Origin: JACPIL01 sp964362365
GTDB taxonomy: Archaea; Nanobdellota; Nanobdellia; Woesearchaeales; GW2011-AR9
Reading direction: 5' to 3'
Assembly: GCA_964362365.1 (NCBI GenBank)
Contig: CAYIEF010000009.1
Span: forward strand, 1 to 29,620
DNA: 29,620 bases
Numbering within the stretch: the stretch's first letter is position 1; each line of letters opens with the position of its first letter. Below, one piece after another: positions 6,942 through 14,442 of the stretch. The notes under the pieces are model-generated. The model made no database searches, was not told the DNA's origin, and was given only the letters and a program-made list of their open reading frames with translations. The position numbers and the translations under genes are program-made.

Positions 6942-9005
6942 ATGTCCCAAGAACAGCTCACCAGCATCAAAAGCATCATCAAGCGAGATGGCAGAACTGA
7001 GGATTTTGATCTCAAGAAAATAGAAGATGCTATCTTCCAGGCTGCCGAATCTGTAGGGGGAAAAGATCGTAACTTAGCGCATTCTCTATCAATAAAAGTT
7101 CTCGAGTCCTTACAAAAGAAATTCAAAGACAAACCAACTGTAGATAATGTCCAAGATTTAGTAGAAAAAACGCTGATCGAAGAAGGCCACGCCAGAACTG
7201 CTAAAGCTTTTATTTTATTCCGACATCAAAAAGATCAAGAACGAGAAAGAAGAGCGTTAATTATCGGAAGTGAAACGGAAGATTCCAATCTCAGCTTCTC
7301 CAACGAAGCCTTGAAAGTATTAGAGCGCAGATATCTTATCAGAAACCCAGAAGGACAGGTTATAGAAACACCAAAAGGGATGCTGCAGAGAGTAGCCAAA
7401 AATATAGCCCTGGCTGATAAATATTACGGCGCCAGCAAGGAAGATGTCAAAAAGACGGAAGAAGAATTCTATTCTCTCATAGCAGAGTTAAAATTCCTGC
7501 CCAACTCCCCGACCTTGATGAATGCTGCGACCATCACCCAGCAATTAAGCTCCTGCTTCGTGCTTCCAGTAGAAGATAACATCGGCGGCATCTTCGGAGC
7601 ATTAAAAGACGCAGCATTAATTCACCAGCGCGGTTCAGGCACAGGGTTTTCTTTCTCCAGATTGAGAAGCAAAGGCGATTTTGTCCGTTCTAATGTCGGA
7701 GTTGCCGCTGGCCCGGTAGCCTTCATGAAAGTATATGACAAAGCTCTGGAAGCAATAAAACAGGGCGGCATCCGCCCCGGAGCTAACATGGCAGTATTAA
7801 GAGTAGATCATTCTGACATCATCAGATTTATTGAGGCCAAGCGCGGCACGGGCAGGTTAAAAAATTTCAATCTTTCCGTTGCCGTTACCGATCGCTTCAT
7901 GAAAGCAGTAGAAGAAGATCGAGAATATTATCTTACCAACCCTAAGACCGAAAAATATGTCGGCAGAATGAAAGCGCGGGATGTTTTTGCCATGATCATC
8001 CAAAACGCCTGGAAAAACGGCGATCCGGGATTATTGTTCATCGATGAAATAAACCGCAAACATCCAGGAAAACATCTGGGAGAGATCGAAACCACTAACC
8101 AATGCGGTGAAGCTCCCTTGCTGCCAAACGAAGGAATTGTCCTCGGTTCACTGAACTTAAACAATTTTATTGACGCCGAGAAGGAGGATATTGACTGGCT
8201 GGAATTAGAAAAAGCCATCCGCACTGCAGTTCATTTCTTAGACAATGTTATTGACATGAATTCCTATCCTACTAAAAAAATTGAAGAAGATACCAAACGC
8301 ACCAGAAAATTCGGCTTAGGCGTGATGGGTTTTGCCGATGCATTAAGTAAACTGAAAATAAAATATGATTCTGAACCTGCTTTAGAATTTGCTGACAAAC
8401 TGATGCATTTCATCAAGACTACGGCATATCAAATGTCCTCTGAATTAGCAGAAACACGCGGTGTCTGTCCGGCCTGGAAGGATTCCGACCATCACAAAGC
8501 AGAACGAAAAATGCGCAACATGACTTGCCTCTCCATCTCGCCTACCGGAACGATCAGCATCCTCGCTGACGCTTCTTCTGGTTGCGAACCCTTCTTCGCC
8601 ATCTCCTTCCACAAAGCGGTGATGGGAGATACTAATTTAGTATACCTTAACAAAACCTTTGAAAAGATCGCCAAGGAACGCGGATTTTATTCACCGGAAT
8701 TAATCTCTAAGATCGCCCGAGAAGGAGGCATTCAGAACTGTAAAGAAATCCCTAAAGATGTCAGAGACATTTTTGTAACCGCGCAAGATATCGAACCAGA
8801 ATGGCATATCAAAATGCAATCAACCTTGCAGAAGCATGTCGACAATTCCATCTCTAAGACTATTAATTTTCCCAGGACGGCATCAATCAAAGATGTAGAA
8901 AATGCATACCTGTTAGCCTGGAAAGCCAAATGCAAAGGCATCACTATTTATCGCGATGGAAGTTATGAAGATCAAGTTATCAACATAGGAAGCTATAGTG
9001 AATAG
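6942..9005 (+). CDS. nrdJ: Class II (adenosylcobalamin-dependent) ribonucleotide reductase
   Basis: A 687-residue class II reductase that converts ribonucleotides to deoxyribonucleotides using an adenosylcobalamin-derived radical. Residues about 8-95 are an ATP-cone (allosteric overall-activity domain). The barrel shows 'NSPTLMNA' (188-195), 'SSCFVLPVEDN' with C205, the substrate loop 'GSGTGFSFSRLR' (231-242), the radical site 'NQCGE' (N386, C388, E390) and the loop 'SPTGTIS' (533-539). Two things are odd. In NrdJ enzymes the second cysteine of the redox pair normally lies 11 residues after the radical cysteine (in 'E-S-C-N-L-G-S'); here it reads 'NEGIVLGS', with Ile399. The usual Cys-containing C-terminal tail is also absent; the protein ends shortly after 'ITIYRDGS'. 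The next gene starts 2 bases after its stop and makes the cofactor. Confidence 0.95.
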   Translation: MSQEQLTSIKSIIKRDGRTEDFDLKKIEDAIFQAAESVGGKDRNLAHSLSIKVLESLQKKFKDKPTVDNVQDLVEKTLIEEGHARTAKAFILFRHQKDQERERRALIIGSETEDSNLSFSNEALKVLERRYLIRNPEGQVIETPKGMLQRVAKNIALADKYYGASKEDVKKTEEEFYSLIAELKFLPNSPTLMNAATITQQLSSCFVLPVEDNIGGIFGALKDAALIHQRGSGTGFSFSRLRSKGDFVRSNVGVAAGPVAFMKVYDKALEAIKQGGIRPGANMAVLRVDHSDIIRFIEAKRGTGRLKNFNLSVAVTDRFMKAVEEDREYYLTNPKTEKYVGRMKARDVFAMIIQNAWKNGDPGLLFIDEINRKHPGKHLGEIETTNQCGEAPLLPNEGIVLGSLNLNNFIDAEKEDIDWLELEKAIRTAVHFLDNVIDMNSYPTKKIEEDTKRTRKFGLGVMGFADALSKLKIKYDSEPALEFADKLMHFIKTTAYQMSSELAETRGVCPAWKDSDHHKAERKMRNMTCLSISPTGTISILADASSGCEPFFAISFHKAVMGDTNLVYLNKTFEKIAKERGFYSPELISKIAREGGIQNCKEIPKDVRDIFVTAQDIEPEWHIKMQSTLQKHVDNSISKTINFPRTASIKDVENAYLLAWKAKCKGITIYRDGSYEDQVINIGSYSE

Positions 9006-9007
9006 AG

Positions 9008-9571
9008 ATGAAGGTTTACACAAAAATAGGTGATAAAGGTACGACGGCCTTCTTTGGCTGCGGGATGATCCAGAAAGATGATCCTAGAATCGAAGCTCTC
9101 GGTGCAGTAGATGAATTAAATTCTATCATTGGTGTAACTCTTTCTATGGTCAACGATAAAGAACTTATCGAAGTATTGACTAAAATACAGCACGATTTAT
9201 TTCAGGTAGGAGCAGATCTGGCTGGAAGCGCCTTGGAGAAAAAAGCATTGCCGAGAATAACTCAAGTGCATATCCAGGAAGTGGAGCAGGCTATAGATAG
9301 AATTGAAGAGCGATTAGGTGTCCCCACCAAATTTATATTGCCAGGAGGAACGCAGACCAGTGCTTTCTTACATTTATGTAGAGCTATTACACGACGATCT
9401 GAACGGGAGTTGGTGAAAGCCAAAGGCGTGATTGATATTAGTCCGGATTTGATGATTTATGTGAACAGATTGAGCGATTTCTTTTTTATGCTGGCAAGGC
9501 AGGCGAATAATGAGAAAGATGTCAAGGACCAGCAGCCGATCTATAAGTATTTTGATGGGAAGAAAGAATGA
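9008..9571 (+). CDS. pduO: ATP:cob(I)alamin adenosyltransferase, PduO type
   Basis: A 187-residue adenosyltransferase that attaches the 5'-deoxyadenosyl group of ATP to cob(I)alamin. The N terminus carries the ATP-binding signature (VYTKIGDKGTTAFFG, 3-17), followed by 'EALGAVDELNS' and, in the C-terminal helices, 'FILPGG' and 'CRAITRRSERELV', all diagnostic of the PduO/MMAB family. Length is normal. It begins 2 bases after the stop of nrdJ in one operon, which makes metabolic sense: this enzyme makes the cofactor the reductase needs. No other cobalamin biosynthesis gene is in the window, so the cell may salvage cobamides. It meets the next gene tail to tail, with 4 bases between the stops. 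Confidence 0.95.
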   Translation: MKVYTKIGDKGTTAFFGCGMIQKDDPRIEALGAVDELNSIIGVTLSMVNDKELIEVLTKIQHDLFQVGADLAGSALEKKALPRITQVHIQEVEQAIDRIEERLGVPTKFILPGGTQTSAFLHLCRAITRRSERELVKAKGVIDISPDLMIYVNRLSDFFFMLARQANNEKDVKDQQPIYKYFDGKKE

Positions 9572-9575
9572 AAAT

Positions 9576-10124
9576 TCATTTAAAAAAAGTAATTTTGCTA
9601 TTTCTAATCTTTATTGCACCAACTTCACTTAAAAAAGAAAAAAGATGAAAAAATAAAACAACAGAAAAAGATATAATTAAAATATAGCAAATGACATTAT
9701 TGTTAAAACTAAGATTTTCAGTAGAAATATAAATTGAAAGTATAGCAAACACAATCGAATAAAACCAATGATAAAAAATACGTCTTTGAATGTAATTTAC
9801 TCCCACTAAAATTTTTGAAAATTCTTGTTGTAAGAAAAAACTGATTAGTAAAATAACTAATCCATAAATTAAAAAAGCCTGTGTTCCAACGTAATAGCCT
9901 TTAGTTTTATCGCCTAAAAGACTAGTTAGAAAGATTGCTAGAATTGTAATAGTAAAAGAACCTAAAGTTAGAGCCCTATCTGCTTTAGATTTAGTCAAGT
10001 CAAAATATAGCTTCTCTTTTTCTTTTACAGGAGGATGCAAATAACCTTTCTGTTTACAAAAAACAATTGCTAGTTCGATAACGAAAAAAAACAACATGAA
10101 GGAAATAATTATGGTGGTTTTCAT
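9576..10124 (-). CDS. Hypothetical membrane protein, about five TM segments
   Basis: A 182-residue membrane protein, not assignable to a family. Hydrophobic segments fall at about residues 4-23, 51-70, 80-97, 117-134 and 145-167. A cytoplasmic-looking basic loop (QKGYLHPPVKEKEK, 30-43) lies after the first. It starts 6 bases after the stop of a 34-residue zinc-finger microprotein (10131-10235) and very likely shares its promoter. The coding region is AT-rich compared with the reductase and thymidine kinase genes on either side, suggesting a separate origin. No catalytic or transport motif is visible. Confidence 0.75.
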   Translation of the reverse strand: MKTTIIISFMLFFFVIELAIVFCKQKGYLHPPVKEKEKLYFDLTKSKADRALTLGSFTITILAIFLTSLLGDKTKGYYVGTQAFLIYGLVILLISFFLQQEFSKILVGVNYIQRRIFYHWFYSIVFAILSIYISTENLSFNNNVICYILIISFSVVLFFHLFSFLSEVGAIKIRNSKITFFK

Positions 10125-10130
10125 AAATGA

Positions 10131-10235
10131 TTACAAACATTTGTGAGGTAAAACGCTGGGAATTACTCTACCGCATTTTGGACAGATTTCAGTTTCTTCT
10201 TTAATCTCGAGCCTTTCCCTTAATTTATTTAACAT
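10131..10235 (-). CDS. Zinc-finger microprotein (34 residues)
   Basis: A short frame of 34 codons, MLNKLRERLE... ending in a compact metal-binding motif: C18-P-K-C21-G, then H31-K-C33 near the C terminus (Cys-x2-Cys-x9-His-x-Cys). That spacing fits a single treble-clef or zinc-ribbon knuckle binding one Zn2+. The first half is a charged amphipathic helix. A TATA box (TTTATAAAT, 10257-10265) lies 26 bases before the ATG, so it should be translated from a leaderless mRNA, and the membrane protein gene follows 6 bases after its TAA. The combined promoter, start and motif argue strongly against chance. It could be a small regulator or an adaptor of the membrane protein; neither is shown. Confidence 0.7.
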   Translation of the reverse strand: MLNKLRERLEIKEETEICPKCGRVIPSVLPHKCL

Positions 10236-10255
10236 AAAGAGAGAAAAAAGTACTG

Positions 10256-10268
10256 ATTTATAAATATT
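10256..10268 (-). promoter_or_regulatory. TATA box for the zinc-finger/membrane-protein operon
   Basis: AATATTTATAAAT on the minus strand is centred 26 bases before the ATG at 10235, giving a leaderless start. Confidence 0.55.
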
Positions 10269-10302
10269 TTTTACCAGATTCACTTTTCCGCAACACTTAT
10301 TA

Positions 10303-10374
10303 ACCAAAACCTCTTCTTTAAAGTATTCCCTGAGTGTGGGAAAAGAGGTGTTTGGTCCCTAAAGTTTCAGGGAC
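10303..10374. repeat. Long imperfect palindrome followed by a second hairpin
   Basis: ACCAAAACCTCTT (10303-10315) pairs with AAGAGGTGTTTGGT (10343-10356) with one bulged base. Inside it TTCCC (10326-10330) pairs with GGGAA (10338-10342) around a 7-base loop, and CTTTAAAG (10316-10323) is self-complementary. Directly after, GTCCCT (10355-10360) pairs with AGGGAC (10369-10374). The block lies between two divergent promoters, upstream of thymidine kinase and of the zinc-finger microprotein. It could be a structured RNA, a small palindromic mobile element or a regulatory cruciform. Confidence 0.45.
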
Positions 10375-10402
10375 TTTATCACTACCTTCTAAGAATTATA
10401 AA

Positions 10403-10414
10403 ATTATTTAAACC
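10403..10414 (+). promoter_or_regulatory. TATA box of thymidine kinase
   Basis: ATTATTTAAACC is centred 27 bases before the ATG at 10435, which favours that ATG over the in-frame TTG at 10429. Confidence 0.45.
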
Positions 10415-10434
10415 ATTTCTTTCACCGATTGATC

Positions 10435-11046
10435 ATGGTGCAAAAAGAGGCCCGATTGGAAGTGATCGCCGGAACCATGTTTGGTGGCAAGAGTTCTGAA
10501 TTGATCAGGAGGATACGCCGGCATGAGATCGTAGGCATGAAGGTGCAGGTCTTCGGCCCAAGCATCGATATCCGGTACGGCAAGAACAACATCACCTCTC
10601 ATGATAAATTACAAAAGGAAGCCAGTTATGTCGGCTCCGTGCAGGAATTAGAAGAGCATGTTTATCCTTTCACCCAAGTTATCGGCATCGACGAAGTGCA
10701 ATTCTTTGAAGGATCGATCATAGATGCTTGTGAACGGTACGCCAATCAGGGAAAAGTCGTGATTGCTGCTGGTTTGTTGAAAGATTTCCGCGACGATTAT
10801 TTCCCGTTCAAAGACGGAAAGAAAAACATGAGCGACCTGCTTAGGGCTGCTGATCTCACAACCATTTTAAGCGCCATCTGCAACGCCAAAAATGGGAATG
10901 ATGAAATCTGCGGCAGCGATGCAACCAGAGTCCAACGTTACATCAACGGAGAAGTTGCTCCTTACGATTCACCGGTAGTGCAAGTCGGCGGAACAGAAAG
11001 TTATGCTCCCCGATGCAGAAGACATTATCAATTTTATAAGAATTGA
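10435..11046 (+). CDS. tdk: Thymidine kinase, TK1 type
   Basis: A 203-residue type II thymidine kinase that phosphorylates thymidine to dTMP in nucleoside salvage. The P-loop is 'GTMFGGKSSE' (13-22), the Walker B-like strand 'VIGIDEVQFF' carries the catalytic-region acidic residues, and 'AGLLKDFRDDYFPF' follows. The C-terminal lasso contains 'GGTESYAPRCRRHY' for the base pocket, with cysteines at the positions expected for the structural zinc (C in 'AICNAK', 'EICGS' and 'PRCRRHY'). Length fits the family. The ATG at 10435 is preferred because a TATA-like element lies 27 bases upstream, making a leaderless start. It complements the ribonucleotide reductase in supplying dNTPs. Confidence 0.95.
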   Translation: MVQKEARLEVIAGTMFGGKSSELIRRIRRHEIVGMKVQVFGPSIDIRYGKNNITSHDKLQKEASYVGSVQELEEHVYPFTQVIGIDEVQFFEGSIIDACERYANQGKVVIAAGLLKDFRDDYFPFKDGKKNMSDLLRAADLTTILSAICNAKNGNDEICGSDATRVQRYINGEVAPYDSPVVQVGGTESYAPRCRRHYQFYKN

Positions 11047-11101
11047 TTAAGTCATCTAGTTTTAGGAAAAATTTTTAAAGTATTACTGCTTAGCTATTAA
11101 T

Positions 11102-11215
11102 GTGGCAGAAGAAAAAAAGAACGTGAAAATTAAAGAGTTTCTTACTGAGCAACCTTCAAGAGACAAAAAACCGAGTAGAAGTGGTGTCCAAGACACTAGC
11201 GGCGACAAGTTGTAG
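11102..11215 (+). CDS. Small charged hypothetical protein (37 residues)
   Basis: A GTG-started frame of 37 codons (starts (M)AEEKKNVKIKEFLTEQPS, ends QDTSGDKL). It has a T-rich TATA-like element (about 11068-11078) roughly 28 bases upstream, which fits a leaderless start. The composition is Lys/Glu/Ser rich and probably disordered. Its stop is 2 bases from the stop of the convergent membrane protein gene. No family is recognised; it could also be spurious. Confidence 0.35.
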   Translation: MAEEKKNVKIKEFLTEQPSRDKKPSRSGVQDTSGDKL

Positions 11216-11216
11216 T

Positions 11217-11855
11217 TTATTTATCAAAGAATAAAGATTCTACCTCGCTCAAATTGAAAAAAACGCTTTTACTGTTTATAGTTATAATCTTCTTATCAAT
11301 CCGCTTAATTGGAACGTCATTTTTTTGTTCATCACCAAAGGAACCAATCTCTATAAAACTTTTAGACGCATTTGAATAATCTATTCCACGAAATAGACCT
11401 TTGTAAATTTCCCCATTCTTCAGTTTAACTTTTACAACTGATTTGTTCTTATCTTTAGAATAATGTCTGTTTATTTCTTCCGCAATGCTGTAGTAACCAC
11501 TTTCTGATTTGTGTATATATTTCTTTAAAATGGAATCTAATGTTCCAACTGTTGCTATTGCTAAAATGTAGAAGATAAAAAGAACAAATCGATTTTCTAT
11601 GGTACTTGAGAATTTAAGTGTTAATACTAATTGATTCAGTAGATTTACTATAACGTAAGCGAGACCGCTATACAGTCCACACCATATTATGATATCCCAC
11701 TTATCAATCCTATTAAAATTATATTGTGGCCCATTATTTATTCTGAGTAGGAATCTAGATAGCAATAATGCAAAATAACCAGGGATGAAAAAGAAAAGTA
11801 CGGTAATAAAACTTACATTATTGATTGGCTGAGACAAACCTATTAATTCTTCCAT
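11217..11855 (-). CDS. DUF6338-like membrane protein
   Basis: A membrane protein of about 212 residues. Three hydrophobic helices in the first half (about residues 14-37, 53-75 and 87-105 of the longer form) are followed by a soluble C-terminal part containing 'VKVKLKNGEIYKGLFRGIDY', a small beta-barrel-like segment resembling the C terminus of DUF6338 proteins. Those are known from bacteria and archaea with no defined activity. Two in-frame ATGs exist at 11861 and 11855; a TATA-like element (about 11876-11884) is 25 bases from the second, so I prefer 11855. It is AT-rich compared with the Rad50 gene that diverges from it. The family call comes from memory of the motif and is tentative. Confidence 0.65.
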   Translation of the reverse strand: MEELIGLSQPINNVSFITVLFFFIPGYFALLLSRFLLRINNGPQYNFNRIDKWDIIIWCGLYSGLAYVIVNLLNQLVLTLKFSSTIENRFVLFIFYILAIATVGTLDSILKKYIHKSESGYYSIAEEINRHYSKDKNKSVVKVKLKNGEIYKGLFRGIDYSNASKSFIEIGSFGDEQKNDVPIKRIDKKIITINSKSVFFNLSEVESLFFDK

Positions 11856-11891
11856 AAGCATAAAATTTACTTCTTGCTTTTAAATGTTCTA

Positions 11892-11909
11892 TTGATTATT
11901 GGTAATCAA
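11892..11909. promoter_or_regulatory. Palindrome in the divergent DUF6338/Rad50 promoter region
   Basis: TTGATTA-TTGG-TAATCAA has perfect 7-base arms and lies just upstream of the minus-strand TATA-like element and 34 bases before the plus-strand one. Its position suits a dimeric regulator's operator, but no cognate factor is known. Confidence 0.35.
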
Positions 11910-11942
11910 ACATATCAACCTACTCTTTCCAGCACAACAATC

Positions 11943-11954
11943 TATTTAATAAAA
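11943..11954 (+). promoter_or_regulatory. TATA box of the Rad50-like gene
   Basis: TATTTAATAAAA is centred about 24 bases before the ATG at 11972, giving a leaderless start. Confidence 0.45.
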
Positions 11955-11971
11955 CCATCTCTAAAACTACC

Positions 11972-14389
11972 ATGCTTCTGCAGCAGCTGCGCTTACAGAA
12001 TATCCGCTCTTATTTAGATGAAACAATTGAGTTTCCAGAAGGGACCACTCTTCTCTCCGGCGATATTGGTTCAGGAAAATCAACTATTCTCCTAGCCATT
12101 GAATTCGCGCTCTTCGGCTCATCACGACCAGAGCTTCCTGCAGAATCTCTTCTTAGAAAAGGAGCAGCCAAGGGCATGGTTGAACTTACCTTCATCATCA
12201 ACCAGCAAAAAATAACTGTCCAGCGCCATCTCAAGAAAGAAAAAGATACTATCAAACAGCTGCCCGGACATATTATCTACAACAACACTAAAAAAGAACT
12301 TATGCCAGTAGAATTGAAAGCAGAGATCCTCACCCTGCTAGGCTATCCAGAAGAATTGCTCAGCAAAAACAAAAACTACATTTTCCGCTACACTATCTAC
12401 ACCCCCCAGGAAGAGATGAAGCTCATCCTGCAGGAGAGTAACGAAACCAGGCTTGATGTATTGCGGAAGATCTTCAATGTTGATAAATACAAAATCATCC
12501 GAGAAAACATGCAGGTCTATCTCAAGAAGATGCGCACTGATGTAGCAGTTCTCAACACCAAAATCGAGCCTCTCAGCGAATATTCTCTGCTCGCCTCGCA
12601 GCAAGAAGAAGAAAGAAAGAAGGTAGAACTCTCTATCCAAGAAGTCACTCCAATATTACAAATGCTGCAAAAAAAGCGCAAAGAACAGCAGGAAGAGATT
12701 GAAAAATTAGAGCAGCGACAAAAAGAATACCTTCAGTTACAACAGGAACTGGCTACAATCTCACTCTTGGAAAAAGAAATAAGCAGCAATATAGAACAAC
12801 TCCAGCAACAGAAAGAGCGTTTAGTGCAAAAGATAGAAGAACTTCCCATTCCCAAAGAACTGGCCATTAATCCTGAACAACTCCATGCTGAACTTCGCCA
12901 GGAAGAAAAAAAGAAGGAACAGCTCTTGAAAGAAAAAAACGAGCTGGAAGGGAGGATCAGAAATATCCAGAATATCATTGTCATCACCCAAGAAGAAATC
13001 ACTCGGACTAGCAAAGAAACAACCTATATTCCCGATTACGAAAAAAAGAGACAGGAATTAGGAGAACAAATATCAGCCAAGAAAGGACTATTGGAAAAGA
13101 AAAATGAAATTGATCAGCTGTTAGAAAAAACCTCCGGATTGATCGTCAAAAACAAAACTCTCTTGGAACAATCTGCCGAGGTGCAGCAAAACCTGCAGGA
13201 TCTGGAGAATTGTCCCACTTGCCTGCAGGAAGTACCTGCTGAACATAAGCATAAGATTATAACTCAGGAACAAGCCAAGAATATCAAAGCCAATACCCTC
13301 CTGACCGAATTGGAAAAACGGAAAAAAGAAATAATCGACCAAAAAGAATCGCTGGAAAAGCATATTCTCGAAATTTTTGCCAAAGAGAACCAGCTGGCTA
13401 AAATTAATGCAGAACTTCAGCAGCTCAAGAAGAAAGAAGAATGGGCGCTGGAGAAAAAAGAAAAGCTCCGCCAGCTGGTGCAGGAAAATAATGCTCTGAT
13501 GCAGGAGCAACAAAGAGAATCGTATCCTCAGATAATAGAAGAGAGCACCAATAGTATTACTCAAAAACAAAAGCTGCTGCAAGGATTACTGCATCTAGAC
13601 CTGCTGCAGAAAAATCTGCAAGAGTTGCAGCAGCAGGAACAGCAAAACAATTACAAGAAAATGCAGCTGCAGAAGAAGAAAGAAGAGCTGCAAGCCTCTT
13701 TAAGCCAAAAGAAAGACCTTACCGCAGTAATAAATGCCCAAAAGAAAATCATCACCGAACTCATTGACCAAGAAAAAGAGACTGCGGTCAAGATTGCCCA
13801 ACTGCAAACGCAGGCAGAAAGCATGAAACGCTATCTTCTGGAACTACAGGAAAGAATCATTCTGCTGAATAAGGAGAAAGAAAAACTAGTCAGGCTGCAA
13901 GAACTATACTTCTGGCTGGAAGAACATTTCCTTCCTTTAACTTATACTATCGAAAAACAAGTGATGATCAACATCCATCACCATTTTGACCAACTCTTCC
14001 AGGAATGGTTCTCCATCTTGATTGAAGACTTAAATATATTTTCTCGTTTGGACGATTCTTTCGCTCCAGTGATCATGCAGAGTGGATATGAAATCGCTTT
14101 CAATGATCTCAGCGGCGGTGAGAAAACCTCAGCTGCGTTGGCCTATCGTTTAGCTCTCAACAAAGTTATCAACACTCTCATCCATACTATCAACACCAAA
14201 GACCTGCTTATCTTGGACGAGCCTACCGATGGTTTCAGCATCGAGCAGCTGGATAAAGTACGGGAAGTGCTGGAAAAACTACAATCACGACAAACTATCA
14301 TCGTTTCTCACGAATCAAAAATAGAAAGCTTTGTCAATAATGTAATTCGAATCGAAAAGGAAGGGCATGTTAGTAGCGTTATAATATAA
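11972..14389 (+). CDS. rad50: Rad50-like SMC ATPase with zinc hook
   Basis: An 805-residue Rad50-like ATPase of double-strand-break repair. The N-terminal half-ATPase has Walker A (GDIGSGKST, 30-38) and the Q-loop region near 'YTPQEEM'. Long coiled coils (about 190-400 and 430-640) flank a zinc hook 'CPTC' (C414, C417), through which two molecules dimerise. The C-terminal half has the ABC signature 'LSGGEKTSAALAYRLAL', Walker B 'LLILDEPTDGFS' and the His switch 'IIVSHE'. Length is slightly short of many archaeal Rad50 proteins (about 850-900). In most archaea mre11 lies next to rad50, often with herA and nurA; none is adjacent here. It has its own leaderless promoter. A different SMC-like ATPase is possible, but the CxxC hook position makes Rad50 the best call. 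Confidence 0.9.
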   Translation: MLLQQLRLQNIRSYLDETIEFPEGTTLLSGDIGSGKSTILLAIEFALFGSSRPELPAESLLRKGAAKGMVELTFIINQQKITVQRHLKKEKDTIKQLPGHIIYNNTKKELMPVELKAEILTLLGYPEELLSKNKNYIFRYTIYTPQEEMKLILQESNETRLDVLRKIFNVDKYKIIRENMQVYLKKMRTDVAVLNTKIEPLSEYSLLASQQEEERKKVELSIQEVTPILQMLQKKRKEQQEEIEKLEQRQKEYLQLQQELATISLLEKEISSNIEQLQQQKERLVQKIEELPIPKELAINPEQLHAELRQEEKKKEQLLKEKNELEGRIRNIQNIIVITQEEITRTSKETTYIPDYEKKRQELGEQISAKKGLLEKKNEIDQLLEKTSGLIVKNKTLLEQSAEVQQNLQDLENCPTCLQEVPAEHKHKIITQEQAKNIKANTLLTELEKRKKEIIDQKESLEKHILEIFAKENQLAKINAELQQLKKKEEWALEKKEKLRQLVQENNALMQEQQRESYPQIIEESTNSITQKQKLLQGLLHLDLLQKNLQELQQQEQQNNYKKMQLQKKKEELQASLSQKKDLTAVINAQKKIITELIDQEKETAVKIAQLQTQAESMKRYLLELQERIILLNKEKEKLVRLQELYFWLEEHFLPLTYTIEKQVMINIHHHFDQLFQEWFSILIEDLNIFSRLDDSFAPVIMQSGYEIAFNDLSGGEKTSAALAYRLALNKVINTLIHTINTKDLLILDEPTDGFSIEQLDKVREVLEKLQSRQTIIVSHESKIESFVNNVIRIEKEGHVSSVII

Positions 14390-14412
14390 AAATTGTATTC
14401 TATAGTATAAAT

Positions 14413-14425
14413 GCTTATATACAAA
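14413..14425 (+). promoter_or_regulatory. TATA box for the 389-residue hypothetical gene
   Basis: GCTTATATACAAA is centred 25 bases before the ATG at 14443, giving a leaderless start. Confidence 0.5.
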
Positions 14426-14442
14426 AATCACCAGCTACTGAT

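Noticed and set aside
10429..10434. TTG start of thymidine kinase six bases upstream
   Set aside because: The ATG at 10435 lies at the correct distance from the TATA-like box, and the extra two residues add nothing.
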